Source of the DNA: Jeotgalibacillus malaysiensis
GTDB taxonomy: Bacteria; Bacillota; Bacilli; Bacillales; Jeotgalibacillaceae
Direction: 5' to 3'
NCBI GenBank assembly: GCA_000818095.1
Contig: CP009416.1
Location: forward strand, 2,650,501 to 2,714,500
DNA: 64,000 nucleotides
Both the position numbers and the translations under genes were made by a program. The notes under the pieces are model-generated. The model ran no database searches. It had not been told where the DNA came from and saw only the letters and a list, made by a program, of their open reading frames with translations. Below, in pieces: positions 25,656 through 34,705 of the stretch (position 1 is the stretch's first letter; every line of letters starts with the position of its first letter).

Positions 25656-25785
25656 TAGTGTTGTTTCTGTGCAGCTGATCATTAAGTTGGACAGGTGAGA
25701 CCCCGTAGCGCGTAGTTTGAGGGTGCTCACCGCCGGCCCTGCGTACAACAATCCCCCTGAACTGCAATCAACAGCCCTCTTTAAA
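25656..25785 (+). repeat. Family A dispersed repeat, copy 7
   Basis: Plus orientation, shortened centre: GTGCAGCTGATCATTAAG, GGACAGGTGAGACCCCG, GAGGGTGCTCACCGCCGG and CTGCAATCAACAGCCCTC. The left arm GACTCC block is missing. Confidence 0.65.
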
Positions 25786-25795
25786 ATAGCTATTT

Positions 25796-25827
25796 AAAAA
25801 ACAGCATGATGTTTTGCGATCATGCTG
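25796..25827 (-). terminator. Terminator after the acyltransferase gene
   Basis: Minus strand CAGCATGAT, 8-nt loop, ATCATGCTG, TTTTTTAAAT. Confidence 0.85.
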
Positions 25828-25836
25828 CTTTAAAAC

Positions 25837-26937
25837 TCATATAAATTTACTTATTAACTTTTCTTTTTTACCTGATTGACTTTTAACCGTATTTTTATTG
25901 ATAGATGGTACAGTCAGTATTAATTCACCGAATGGAATTTTTTGAATAAACAAAATGATTCCTATTGTGATGACCATTACTACGGAATACCATAAAGGGA
26001 ATAGCGCAAGTGTCCAGACATCAGCTGGCATAGTTCGTTGAAGTATACTGATAACAAAAGGATGTACCAGGTAGATCCCCATAGACATTGTTCCAATTTT
26101 TGCAGCTGAGTAATTTAAAACATTATTATGGGAGATCTTTTCAGAAATCGCCATAATAAACAATACAATAATCGGAAGGTTAATAATATTTGTCACTCGG
26201 TTAGAACCAATATACCCTCCCCACTCATACTCTACAGCTGCAAAGTAAAAGATTAATAGAACGGCAATAGATAATGGCACTCTCATTTTAAAAGCCCAGG
26301 CTTTTGCCCCTTCCCAATGGTAAGCTAAAAAACCGCCAAAAATGAAAAAGAAAAGCCATTTTGGTAAAAATGCTCTTTGATCTGCAATTAATCCTAATAA
26401 TCCACCAAACTCTTCTGGCGCCATATAATGTAATGAATAGACATGAACAACAGCAGATAAAATCAGCAGAATTGTCCAGGCGCTTTTGCTTTTAATAAAC
26501 TGTAACAACGGAAAAATTAAATAAAATTGTAAAACAATCGAGATAAAATAGAGATGAGAATAAGTTTCTCCAAAAGCAACATTAAAAAGGAATCGATCAA
26601 AACCGGATGCAAATGGATTTGCTCCATTCATTGTCCACAAGTAAAAAAGATAAAATGCTGTCCAAAATAAAAAAGGTATCCCAATTTTATTCATACGGGA
26701 CGTAATAAACTTATTTAGAAAAAAACCTTTTCTCCTCACCTGTAAAAATAATAATAATCCACTAATCACTGCAAACACAGGTGTGCCGAACCTGCTTGCC
26801 TGATTAATAAAAAGGATAACACTCTCCCAGTCCCCACGTTCAACGTAATAAAGAGCAGATACGTGAACCAGTACTACCATCAAGCAACCAACCGCTCTGA
26901 GAACGTGTATATCAAAAATCTGACCTTGTTGATTCAT
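25837..26937 (-). CDS. Membrane acyltransferase 3 family protein
   Basis: 366 residues with about ten membrane segments. Motifs of the acyltransferase-3 family are present: HVLRAVGCLMVVLVHVSAL with the conserved histidine, FGTPVFAVISGLLL, and the late MGIYLVHPFV. Unlike the protein at 14325 it has no SGNH domain; the C-terminus is a short basic tail. Such proteins acylate exopolysaccharide, teichoic acid or sugars at the membrane. Single gene on the minus strand with its own terminator; acceptor unknown. Confidence 0.85.
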   Translation of the reverse strand: MNQQGQIFDIHVLRAVGCLMVVLVHVSALYYVERGDWESVILFINQASRFGTPVFAVISGLLLFLQVRRKGFFLNKFITSRMNKIGIPFLFWTAFYLFYLWTMNGANPFASGFDRFLFNVAFGETYSHLYFISIVLQFYLIFPLLQFIKSKSAWTILLILSAVVHVYSLHYMAPEEFGGLLGLIADQRAFLPKWLFFFIFGGFLAYHWEGAKAWAFKMRVPLSIAVLLIFYFAAVEYEWGGYIGSNRVTNIINLPIIVLFIMAISEKISHNNVLNYSAAKIGTMSMGIYLVHPFVISILQRTMPADVWTLALFPLWYSVVMVITIGIILFIQKIPFGELILTVPSINKNTVKSQSGKKEKLISKFI

Positions 26938-27101
26938 TCATTCACGTCCTTAACACATACTAATATCGCGTTAAGTATAATTTCTTTGAGATCACCCGTA
27001 TACGTTTTTTACAGAAACATAATAATTTTTTATAAAAAATTATATATTGTTATACTCGAGTAATGATTTTGGTCATATTTACTATTTTTCATAATAAAAA
27101 G

Positions 27102-27371
27102 TCAGGGAATACAAGACCCCCTGACTTCTTCATGATAGACCATTATTATCTTTTTTCCTATTAAGACCTCATAATGTATTCTCGGATTTAAAAATACTTG
27201 TTGAATTTGCCCAGCTTTTTTTATATATGGCTCTAAGTAATATTTAGATTCAATATCCTCTGCTAGATGATTTGCAATTATCACAATTTCATCACCAGTT
27301 TGATAAGGAATTTGTTCATGATGATCAAGTTCAGCAAAAATATCAAAAATTGTTAATTGTTCATATTCCAT
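27102..27371 (-). CDS. Hypothetical 89-residue protein
   Basis: Starts MEYEQLTIFDIFAELDHHEQ and contains a predicted beta-rich part (QTGDEIVIIANHL; HYEVLIGKKIIMVYHEE). No signal peptide or membrane segment. AAAGGAAAG lies 7 nt before ATG 27371; the 18 residues open upstream overlap the preceding gene and are rejected. It starts 25 nt after the stop of the oxidoreductase and is probably cotranscribed. Not recognised. Confidence 0.7.
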   Translation of the reverse strand: MEYEQLTIFDIFAELDHHEQIPYQTGDEIVIIANHLAEDIESKYYLEPYIKKAGQIQQVFLNPRIHYEVLIGKKIIMVYHEEVRGSCIP

Positions 27372-27396
27372 AAGAACTTTCCTTTCATCAATAGGG

Positions 27397-28542
27397 TTAT
27401 TCAATGTGTATCCATCTTTCTTCAATAGAACTTTTTAAAATAGCATCAACAATCTTCATATTATAATGACCATCTTTAAAAGTCGCAAAATTGCTTTCTT
27501 TTTCTAAATTTTTAACTTTGTCATAAAAAGAGATCATTAGGTTTTTCAGACAATCCGGCCAACCTTCCTGATGACCACCAGGAAAATGAGCGTAATCATT
27601 TGATAACTTCGATAGCAAAGCAGGATCTTTCATTAATATTTGATTTTCGTGATTTCTTTTACCAATCCAAAGCCTGTTTGGTTCCTCCTGATCCCATTCG
27701 AGGGTTCCTTCAGAAAGTGAGATCGTAAAATGCAGATAATTCTTTTTACCAGCTGTAACCTGAGAAACATTAAACATACCTTTCGTTCCGTCAGCAAACT
27801 GTACTAATACATTGCCGGCATCCTCTGTGTCAATGTCAACTAAATGATGTTGTGCGGAAGATTCACTAGTAAAGGTAGCTCCAGAATTTTCAAGTGGCAT
27901 TTTACGCGTTGGATGCAATATAGTAAGATCACCCAGGACCCGTGTGATCTTTTGCCCAGTTATATATTGCAGCGTGTCGCACCAATGTGAACCAATATCA
28001 GCTATTGCTCTTGAATGACCATTTAATTTTTTATTCATCCGCCAGCTGTAATCGGAATCATACAAGCACCAGTCCTGTAAATAACCACCTGATACTAAAT
28101 GAGGCCGCCCCATAGAACCACCACAGATTCTCATACGTGCTTCTTCTACTAGCGGATAATGGCGATAATTAAAACATACACCATTTACAAGCTTAAGAGA
28201 CGCAGCAAGTTCTGCTAATTCAGCAGACTGACCACTGTCTAAAGCAAGTGGTTTTTCTGATAAGATATGTTTACCAGATAATAATACTTTTTTATTTATT
28301 TCATAATGTAAAGCGTTTGGTGTGCAATTATGTATGACATCTATTCTTTCATCAGCAAGGACATCGTCTATAGAGGTGTATGCATGTGCCAACCTGTATT
28401 CTGAAGCAATTTTCTCCGCTTTCTCTTTAGACCTTGACATAATTCCGGCAGCCTCAATACCGGGCAATCTTTTTAAAGCATCCAAATGGGCTAAAGCAGA
28501 AAAGCCAGTACCAATTACAACGGTCTTAATCATGTCACGCAT
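27397..28542 (-). CDS. Gfo/Idh/MocA family oxidoreductase
   Basis: 381 residues. The N-terminal Rossmann domain (about 5-125) has VVIGTGFSALAHLDAL and the family signature SEKPLAL; the C-terminal substrate domain follows with YLQDWCLYDSDYSWRM and DIGSHWCDTLQYITG, the latter carrying the catalytic-site histidine. These NAD(P)-dependent enzymes oxidise sugars, inositols or their derivatives, or build nucleotide-sugar precursors. ATG at 28542 has AGGAGG 5 nt upstream. The next gene is the 89-residue hypothetical. Substrate not predictable. Confidence 0.9.
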   Translation of the reverse strand: MRDMIKTVVIGTGFSALAHLDALKRLPGIEAAGIMSRSKEKAEKIASEYRLAHAYTSIDDVLADERIDVIHNCTPNALHYEINKKVLLSGKHILSEKPLALDSGQSAELAELAASLKLVNGVCFNYRHYPLVEEARMRICGGSMGRPHLVSGGYLQDWCLYDSDYSWRMNKKLNGHSRAIADIGSHWCDTLQYITGQKITRVLGDLTILHPTRKMPLENSGATFTSESSAQHHLVDIDTEDAGNVLVQFADGTKGMFNVSQVTAGKKNYLHFTISLSEGTLEWDQEEPNRLWIGKRNHENQILMKDPALLSKLSNDYAHFPGGHQEGWPDCLKNLMISFYDKVKNLEKESNFATFKDGHYNMKIVDAILKSSIEERWIHIE

Positions 28543-28623
28543 GTCAACCTCCTGTTTTTAGAATTATCTGATATTTAATATTATATCAAATAATTTCCCA
28601 ATAAACAGTTGCAGTACCTCTCT

Positions 28624-29136
28624 TTAATGGTTCATCCATCTCAAACCACGCTCTAAAATATTCAAATGGTGGGGCTTAATGGGCTTATTTTGTTGAACAA
28701 TCTTTTTGTATATAATACGCTCTATGTACTCAGAAATTTCATTTTCTCCAAGCATAAATTCCTTACCCTCAATATCTCTATGATTCCCTTGAACATTTAA
28801 CTTAACTCTTCTTTTAAACCCTACAACTGAATAGAAAAAATCATGAAAATAAGGGGGAATCACCATTTTTAATGAATCAATCACTAACTGATTCTCCATT
28901 AATGGATTTTTAATCCTTACATCTCCATCGGAAAGCCAAACCTGCCGATCAGGATGACCATCAATAAATCCTCTCGCCTCACAGTATTGAATGACAAATA
29001 TTCCACCACTCGTAAAAACAATTCGATCGATATTCAAAGGTTCTTGAAAAGATTCATTATGTATAGATAGATCACTCAAAACCTTATTCTCTATTTTTAA
29101 TTCCAACTCTCTAAAATCCTCATTTAACTGAACCAC
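28624..29136 (-). CDS. NERD-domain protein
   Basis: 170 residues. A region at about 30-110 reads DRIVFTSGGIFVIQYCEARG...DGHPDRQVWL followed by KNPLMENQLVIDSLK. This is the layout of the nuclease-related NERD domain (beta core, then NPxxQN-type helix), though the usual Glu-x-Lys active-site motif is replaced by QYCEA. The C-terminal part is basic. GTG at 29136 is preferred, with AAGGGG upstream; the longer TTG start at 29163 has no ribosome binding site. Possible DNA-processing role; the altered motif leaves activity in doubt. Confidence 0.65.
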   Translation of the reverse strand: MVQLNEDFRELELKIENKVLSDLSIHNESFQEPLNIDRIVFTSGGIFVIQYCEARGFIDGHPDRQVWLSDGDVRIKNPLMENQLVIDSLKMVIPPYFHDFFYSVVGFKRRVKLNVQGNHRDIEGKEFMLGENEISEYIERIIYKKIVQQNKPIKPHHLNILERGLRWMNH

Positions 29137-29357
29137 AAACCCGCACCCCTTTTTCATACACAAATTAACAGATAATTCTATTATAACTAAATATGGTTTG
29201 ATTAAAAAGGGTGATCAAAAAGATCAAAGTTTTGCATCAAACTATATTTAATCACTAGCCATTCTATACATACTCGACTGGCGAAAAAACTGTATTACTG
29301 TTACAATTTCTAAGATTAAAGTAATCGAGCAAATAAGTATTAACAAGGAGTATTTTA

Positions 29358-29888
29358 ATGACTAATAATGATATTTTAATCCGTCTCCGATATGCACTGG
29401 ATATAAAAAACACTGAAATGATAGAAATCTTTGAACTAGGCGGGCTAACCCTGACAAAAGAAGAAGTCTTAAAAATTCTTACTAAAATCGATGATGATGA
29501 TTTTTATGAAGACTATGATGAACCACAGGAGACAGAAACATTTATCAAGTGCACGAATTCCATGCTTGAATCTTTTCTAAATGGATTTATTACGTTTAAA
29601 AGAGGGCCTCAAAAAGACAAAAATGGTCAAACGGTTAAACAGGACCGTTCTATTAAAAACCATGCAAGCGTTAATAATGTATTGTTAAAAAAAGTGAAGA
29701 TTGCATTATCATTGACTGGTGAAGAAATGATTGAGATATTTGAAAAAGCTGGTTTAACAGTATCTAAAGGTGAACTAGGAGCACTGTTAAGAAAAGAAGG
29801 ACATAAAAATTACAAACCGTGCGGAGATAAGTATGCAAGAAACTTTTTGAAGGGATTAACATTAAAATATAGAGACGACATTAAATAA
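29358..29888 (+). CDS. DUF1456 (YehS-like) protein
   Basis: 176 residues made of two similar halves. Each half begins (I/V)NN-type LxRLRYALDIKNTEMIEIFE / LKKVKIALSLTGEEMIEIFE and ends before FLNGFIT / FLKGLTL. This is the duplicated DUF1456 domain of E. coli YehS. Cytoplasmic, function unknown. AAGGAG precedes the ATG by 10 nt. It converges on the tiny Z1 gene, sharing a bidirectional terminator. Confidence 0.88.
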   Translation: MTNNDILIRLRYALDIKNTEMIEIFELGGLTLTKEEVLKILTKIDDDDFYEDYDEPQETETFIKCTNSMLESFLNGFITFKRGPQKDKNGQTVKQDRSIKNHASVNNVLLKKVKIALSLTGEEMIEIFEKAGLTVSKGELGALLRKEGHKNYKPCGDKYARNFLKGLTLKYRDDIK

Positions 29889-29930
29889 AAAACTGCAGCT
29901 GGGCACGTCTGCCTTTTGCTGCAGTTTTTT
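29887..29930. terminator. Bidirectional terminator between DUF1456 and tiny Z1 gene
   Basis: AACTGCAGC (29891-29899) / GCTGCAGTT (29918-29926) with flanking A- and T-runs on both sides. Confidence 0.75.
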
Positions 29931-30078
29931 AACTACTTTTTCTATATGCCCTTCGTTCTGCATATTCTTTACATTTAGGACATACTTTCAAAGTTTGATT
30001 GAGATGATCCCGATATGATGTTAATTGATTACTTCTAGTCTTGCATAACGTGCACTTTGCCTGGAATAATTTAAACAT
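29929..30078 (-). CDS. Tiny CxxC zinc-ribbon protein, family Z1 (49 aa), second copy
   Basis: 49 residues: MFKLFQAKCTLCKTRSNQLT, then SYRDHLNQTLKVCPKCKEYA and ERRAYRKSS. Same length and same four cysteines (9, 12, 33, 36) as the copy at 21798-21947, with about half the residues identical. AGAGGTG lies about 11 nt upstream. Substitutions are mostly conservative (RINQTL/HLNQTL, FQK/YRK), which indicates a functional family. Directly upstream is the broken Z2 gene, so Z1 and Z2 occur together here and apart elsewhere in the window. Confidence 0.85.
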   Translation of the reverse strand: MFKLFQAKCTLCKTRSNQLTSYRDHLNQTLKVCPKCKEYAERRAYRKSS

Positions 30079-30125
30079 TAGATTTACAACACCTCTTTTA
30101 ACTTCTGATATTCTTCACTTATTTA

Positions 30126-30242
30126 TTAACCAGCATAGATTTTGTTACGCTGTTTTTTATGACAGACTATACACCTTCTGTCATAAAAACTGTAACGATG
30201 CTTTCCCCTTTACCTGCAGTCAAGCCAGTATCGCAGTTTCAT
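30126..30242 (-). pseudogene. Tiny Z2-family gene interrupted by an in-frame TAA
   Basis: Reading from ATG 30242: MKLRYWLDCR, stop (TAA at codon 11), then RGKHRYSFYDRRCIVCHKKQ and RNKIYAG up to a TAA at 30126-30128. The AAGAGGTGAAG ribosome binding site is intact. The intact relative at 25432 has FKKK at the stop position. Most likely a decayed copy. A restart inside is not supported. Confidence 0.7.
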
Positions 30243-30410
30243 CAGCTTCACCTCTTAAAAAGACTTGTTTCAAGTCATTACAGTAAATCTGTTTGAATTA
30301 CAATACATGTTCTATTTGACTTAAAAAATTGGTATTTTTTATATTATACAATCTAAGGTTCATTTACTCAAATAAATTGTGAATTTTACAAATATAATTT
30401 AATATATATC

Positions 30411-30476
30411 TCCTGGCGATTCATCCCCACTTACCGGCCAAAGACCGGTCGCTTAAAGTGGGGTTATTCTCGCTCA
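30411..30476 (+). mobile_element. Possible solo right end of an IS200/IS605-type element
   Basis: CTGGCGATTCATCCCCACTT, an inner ACCGG...CCGGT hairpin, then AAGTGGGGTTATTCTCGCT. The CCCCACTT (30425-30432) / AAGTGGGG (30456-30463) stem with GCGATTCAT before and TTCTCGCT after resembles the 3' ends of IS605-family elements and their transposase-less derivatives. No transposase gene lies nearby. The family resemblance is from memory, not a search. Confidence 0.45.
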
Positions 30477-30492
30477 TTTGATAAATTAAATA

Positions 30493-31677
30493 CTAACTTT
30501 TGAACACACCCGCCAGCCGCCTTACCCCCTCAACAATCTCCCCTTCATCAGCCGCACTGAAAGATAGGCGCATCTGGGACAGCCCATTCTCCTGCTGCAG
30601 GTAAAAGTATTGTCCCGGAATGTAAGAAACGCCTGCCTCAGTCGCTTTTGCTAAAAGAGCACCCGTATCAGCACCCGGTATTGTGAGCCAGACAAAATAG
30701 CCGCCTTTCGGATCGGTCCATGTGACTTTTTCAGGCATGCATGCTTCCAGCGCGTTCAGCAGCGTGCTGCATTTGGATTGATACAGCGACTGGAGATTTG
30801 ATAGATGCTTCGTCCAATCCGTTTCCTCTAAAAATGCAGCCATCACCGACTGTGCAAATGGATGATCCAGATCCTTTTTAAAACGAAACAGTGTCTCAAT
30901 CCACTCAGCGCGAGCCGCAATCCAGCCAACGCGCATACCCGGCGCAACCACTTTTGACAAAGAGCCGATGTAAAACACCCGACCGGCCTGATCCATCGAC
31001 TTCAAAGTATTGACCGGCTGATCGAAAGAAAGCTCTCCGTAAGCATCATCCTCCATCACTAAGAAATCGTACGTTTCAGCAAGCTCAAGGAGATGCTTTC
31101 TGCGCTCAGGGGAAAGTGACGTGCCGGTTGGATTTTGAAATGTCGGGATTGTGTAAACCACTTTGGGTAGTGGCTGATTTTTAAGCTTTCTTTCAGCTAA
31201 CAAATCTTCGAGCTTATCCGTCTGCATACCATTCCCGTCTACTGGCACAGTGAGAATCCGGTCAGTATAGTTCTGAAAAATTTCGAGCGCTTCCATATAT
31301 GTCGGTGATTCAACAACAATATACGTTTCCTCATCGATCAAAATCCGCGCAATCAAATCAATCGCCTGACACGCACCTGATGTAACCAGCAATTCATCCC
31401 GCTTAATATGTATATTTCTTTCATTCATGCGGCAAAGCAGCCATTGCTGAAGCTGATCAATACTTGGACTGCCAACGTAATGCAGCGGCAGATCCCGCTC
31501 AGCATTTAAAAGACGCGTCACTGCCTGCTGAATCTCGTTTACTGGCACAAGCGACGCATCCGGAAACCCCGAACTAAGCCTCACACACCCATCCGGCACA
31601 ACCGGCATCCAGGCACCGGGCGGATCATGTTTGAGGGCTGATAAGATATTTTTTGAATAATAGTTTTTTGTGGTCAT
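30493..31677 (-). CDS. PLP-dependent aminotransferase, class I/II (2-aminoadipate aminotransferase-like)
   Basis: 394-residue fold-type I aminotransferase of the MocR-related/LysN-like group, without the DNA-binding domain of MocR regulators. Visible features: LHYVGSPSIDQLQQWL near 66, VTSGACQAIDLIAR, TIPTFQNPTGTSLS, and the PLP lysine in SLSKVVAPGMRVGWI. The C-terminal arginine for the substrate carboxylate is in QMRLSFS. GGGAGTG lies about 7 nt before the ATG. Likely transaminates an amino acid in the cytoplasm; substrate uncertain. Single gene between the IS-like end and a family B repeat. Confidence 0.87.
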   Translation of the reverse strand: MTTKNYYSKNILSALKHDPPGAWMPVVPDGCVRLSSGFPDASLVPVNEIQQAVTRLLNAERDLPLHYVGSPSIDQLQQWLLCRMNERNIHIKRDELLVTSGACQAIDLIARILIDEETYIVVESPTYMEALEIFQNYTDRILTVPVDGNGMQTDKLEDLLAERKLKNQPLPKVVYTIPTFQNPTGTSLSPERRKHLLELAETYDFLVMEDDAYGELSFDQPVNTLKSMDQAGRVFYIGSLSKVVAPGMRVGWIAARAEWIETLFRFKKDLDHPFAQSVMAAFLEETDWTKHLSNLQSLYQSKCSTLLNALEACMPEKVTWTDPKGGYFVWLTIPGADTGALLAKATEAGVSYIPGQYFYLQQENGLSQMRLSFSAADEGEIVEGVRRLAGVFKS

Positions 31678-31724
31678 GTGCGTTCACTCCCTGGGTTGGT
31701 TATTGGTAGTATAGCAGGGATTGT

Positions 31725-31806
31725 GGCTCACCGGGGACGGAGTTGAGTGATTCACTTTTATAATCATTCTAAAAATGACACAGTGAACTCCGTCCCCGGT
31801 GAGCCG
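31725..31806. repeat. Family B palindromic repeat, locus 2
   Basis: GGGGACGGAGTTGAGTGATTC ... CACAGTGAACTCCGTCCCC with centre TTATAATCATTCTAA. The outer arms extend the palindrome to GGCTCACCGGGG / CCCCGGTGAGCC. Confidence 0.8.
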
Positions 31807-31812
31807 CCCCCT

Positions 31813-31844
31813 AAAAAAAACCCAGAGAAGCTAAGCTCCCCCGG
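31813..31844 (-). terminator. Terminator after the YjiH-like gene
   Basis: Minus strand CCGGGGGAG / CTTCTCTGG stem with G-T pairs, loop CTTAG, then eight T. Confidence 0.7.
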
Positions 31845-31850
31845 ATCCTT

Positions 31851-33227
31851 TTAAAAGAATAATAAATGCGCCATCAACGCTGCGATTGGCAGACTGATAA
31901 TGGTACGCTGCAGAAATACGACAAACAGTTCCCAGATTGAAATCGGTATTTTTGATTTGACTAACAGCACGCCGATTTCTGACATGTAGATCAGCTGAGT
32001 GAGTGACAGGACGCCGATAACGAACCTTGTCAGTTCTGATTCAATACTGCTTCCGATCACAGCCGGCAGGAACATATCTGCAAATCCGACGATCATAGCT
32101 GGTGCCGCTGCCTGCGCTTCAGGAATTCGAAGCAGTTCAAGCAGTGGAACAAACGGGTAAGACAGGTACGTAAATACTGGCGTGAATTCAGCAATGATCA
32201 GCGCAATGGTTCCAATCGCCATCACGAGTGGAATGAGCGCAAACCAGATATCAAGCACATTCACTATCCCTTTTTTCGCAACGCCGCGGTAACTCTTGAC
32301 CTGATCCGCTTTTTCAACCGCCTTCTCAACGCCCCATTTAAAATTCGAAACGCCCTCAGGCACAACTTCTTCGATCTGCTTGCCGACAGGCTCATAATAC
32401 GTTTCCTTTTTACGCGAAAGTGGCGGGATTCTCGGACAAATGACTGCCACAATCACACCCGTTACAATCACAGTGAAATAAAATTGTACAAACATACTAT
32501 CAATATTTAAAAAACGTGCAATCACCAGACTGAACGCAATTGAAGCGATCGAAAAGTTTGTCGCAACGACTGCTGCTTCACGTTTTGTATAATAGCCTGA
32601 CTCATACTGCTGGGTTGTAAGCAGCACGCCAACTGTTCCGCTTCCCATCCACGATGCAAGCGCATCAATTGACGAACGGCCCGGCAGTGTAAACAGCGGC
32701 ACCATCACTTTTCGCACGATCGTTCCGATAAAATCCATTAATCCGAACTCTAAAAGCAGCGGCATGAATAAACATGCAAATAAGAACCACACCATCAGCA
32801 CCGGAATCAGATCATACAGCATCACCTGTCCAGTCACCGGTGACCAGACGAGCTCAGGGCCTATTTTAAATAGTGTTGCAAGTGCAAATAGCGCACCAAT
32901 GATTCTCAGCGACACCCAAAAAGGTGCCACATTAAACAGCAATGCAACGACCGATTGTTTTCTGACTGCAGCCATTGCCGGAACTTTTACTACCAGGCTT
33001 CCAAGTGCCGATAGCACAAGCACAAACGTCATAAAACCAGGAATATAAGCAGCGATCGCTCCCTGTAGACTATCTGCCAAAATTCCAAGTCCAATCGTCA
33101 CCTTTCCATCAAACTTTACCGGTACTAAAAACAGCAGTACCCCAATCAACGAAGGCAGCCAAAACTTCATATACTGTCTTGCAGAATAGCTATTCGTTTT
33201 TTCAAACCCACTATGTATTCTTTCCAT
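31851..33227 (-). CDS. YjiH-family membrane protein with nucleoside-recognition (Gate) domains
   Basis: 458 residues, about ten membrane segments in two bundles linked by a charged cytoplasmic loop (about 250-310, PPLSRKKETYY...EKAVEKADQVKSYRG). Each bundle carries a Gate-like stretch: FTLPGRSSIDALASWMGSGTV in the first, IVGFADMFLPAVIGS in the second. This matches the YjiH family of uncharacterised transporters. ATG at 33227 is used because AGGT lies 8 nt upstream; GTG at 33242 is less well placed. Substrate unknown. The gene is bracketed by two family B repeats. Confidence 0.8.
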   Translation of the reverse strand: MERIHSGFEKTNSYSARQYMKFWLPSLIGVLLFLVPVKFDGKVTIGLGILADSLQGAIAAYIPGFMTFVLVLSALGSLVVKVPAMAAVRKQSVVALLFNVAPFWVSLRIIGALFALATLFKIGPELVWSPVTGQVMLYDLIPVLMVWFLFACLFMPLLLEFGLMDFIGTIVRKVMVPLFTLPGRSSIDALASWMGSGTVGVLLTTQQYESGYYTKREAAVVATNFSIASIAFSLVIARFLNIDSMFVQFYFTVIVTGVIVAVICPRIPPLSRKKETYYEPVGKQIEEVVPEGVSNFKWGVEKAVEKADQVKSYRGVAKKGIVNVLDIWFALIPLVMAIGTIALIIAEFTPVFTYLSYPFVPLLELLRIPEAQAAAPAMIVGFADMFLPAVIGSSIESELTRFVIGVLSLTQLIYMSEIGVLLVKSKIPISIWELFVVFLQRTIISLPIAALMAHLLFF

Positions 33228-33318
33228 CTCCAATGACCTCACAATTTGCTGTTAAGATGGTTTATATATTATCATTTTTATGTATAAAAATACAATGGTT
33301 ATTTTTGTGCGGCGCGGC

Positions 33319-33383
33319 GGGGACGGAGTTAAGTGGTTCATTTTTAGAATCATTCTAAAAGTGGAACACACAACTCCGTCCCC
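33319..33383. repeat. Family B palindromic repeat, locus 3
   Basis: 65 bp from GGGGACGGAGTTAAGTGG to ACACAACTCCGTCCCC, centre TTTTTAGAATCATTCTAAAA. It lies 11 bp from the MFS stop codon. Confidence 0.82.
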
Positions 33384-33393
33384 GGTGTGCCAC

Positions 33394-34593
33394 CTAAAAC
33401 CCCTTCAACCTCCTCAACACCAAAGCCAGCACCCCAGCCACACTCAACAACCCGGCCATCAACAGCCAGGCGATCTGAAAGCTGCCGCTCATATCAATTG
33501 TTAGGCCAAAGAGCGGCGGCAAGATGATGACGCCTGCTGAACCGATTGTGAGGCTGACACCACTTGCCGCGCCTGCCTGCTGTCTCGGTGTCAACTCTGT
33601 TGCTATGTTCATCCAAAGGCCGTTAAATCCTGATACGGCAAATCCCAGTACAACTACGATCACAACAAGCAGCGGCACCGGAATTCCATCAGTCAACAGG
33701 GCCATCCCCAGCGCGCCGGTCAGTGCTGTCGCAATGATGATCATTAATACCGGAAAGCGTCTGCCACCAAATAAGGTGTCGCTAATCGACCCCCAAATAA
33801 TTCGTCCAAATGAACCGCTTGCCTCTGACAAAACGAGCATAGTTCCCGCGAGTGCCAGGCTAAAAAAAAGTTCATCAGTCACAAAGAAAAGCAAATATGT
33901 ATTCACCGTCATTTGAGAACCATTTAAAATCAAGGCAACAATACTGATCAAAAGCAGCGGTTTATATGTAATGAGACCGCGCATACTTCCTTTTACAGCT
34001 GGCTCACGTGCGGTTTTTTCAGCCAGCTGCTCCTGGTAGAACCTGAATGCAATGAGGCCGCTCAGCATTAAAACGACACACGCAACCGCCATGGCAATAC
34101 GCCAACCAAATGTCACTGCAAGCGGCAAAAGCGCAATCGCCGCAAGGGCTGAACCGAACGTAACACCCATCTGCTTGATGCCCATCGCTGTCCCTCTTTT
34201 AGCAGGAAACCAGTAAAGAATACCGCGATTCGTGACAGGATGTGTGGCACCGTAACCCATTCCGCCAAGCATAATAAAAAACAGCAGTATAAAAAAGCCT
34301 GAAGAAAATGAGCCAAGCAGAAAAGCTGTTCCGAGCACTAGACACACGATTAACAGCAATCGCCTCGTCCCGATCTTATCAGTCAGCATCCCCGCTGGAA
34401 TACTGACCAGCATCTGTCCTAAAAACAAAAACGAAGGCAGCAAGCCAACCTGCGCTTTCGACAACGTCAGATCCTCAGCAATCAACGGACCAAGCGGCGC
34501 AAGCGACCGTCCAACAAGCGCCACAGCCACCTGAGCCAAAAGCAGCCAGCCGAGCATCTGCCATGCAGTTGAAAGTCCTCTATGATTCGACAT
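33394..34593 (-). CDS. Major facilitator superfamily transporter
   Basis: 399 residues with twelve predicted membrane helices. The MFS loop 2-3 signature appears as PAGMLTDKIGTRRLLL, and GRIIWGSISDTLFGGRR lies in the symmetric position of the second half. The central loop is about residues 190-215. Resembles sugar-phosphate/anion/nitrate porters, but specificity cannot be assigned. Divergent from the LacI-type regulator at 34786, and possibly read from the shared 190-bp intergenic region. No ligand clue from the neighbours. Confidence 0.85.
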   Translation of the reverse strand: MSNHRGLSTAWQMLGWLLLAQVAVALVGRSLAPLGPLIAEDLTLSKAQVGLLPSFLFLGQMLVSIPAGMLTDKIGTRRLLLIVCLVLGTAFLLGSFSSGFFILLFFIMLGGMGYGATHPVTNRGILYWFPAKRGTAMGIKQMGVTFGSALAAIALLPLAVTFGWRIAMAVACVVLMLSGLIAFRFYQEQLAEKTAREPAVKGSMRGLITYKPLLLISIVALILNGSQMTVNTYLLFFVTDELFFSLALAGTMLVLSEASGSFGRIIWGSISDTLFGGRRFPVLMIIIATALTGALGMALLTDGIPVPLLVVIVVVLGFAVSGFNGLWMNIATELTPRQQAGAASGVSLTIGSAGVIILPPLFGLTIDMSGSFQIAWLLMAGLLSVAGVLALVLRRLKGF

Positions 34594-34705
34594 CGTTCTG
34601 GCTCCTTTCTATAACCGGATAATGTTTCCATTATACATGAAACGGCCCTTTAAAATTAAACATACAGATTTACAAGTGAGTCAGTTAATCCTCATAAACC
34701 TCCTC

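Larger units (their letters stand above)
25534..25836. other. Intergenic region with family A copy and terminator
   Basis: About 300 bp: A/T-rich leader of the tiny Z2 gene, a diverged family A repeat and the terminator of the membrane acyltransferase gene. Nothing else seen. Confidence 0.6.

Noticed and set aside
30411-30476. Hairpin as terminator of the aminotransferase gene
   Set aside because: No T-run follows it on the minus strand and the conserved flanks fit a mobile-element end better.
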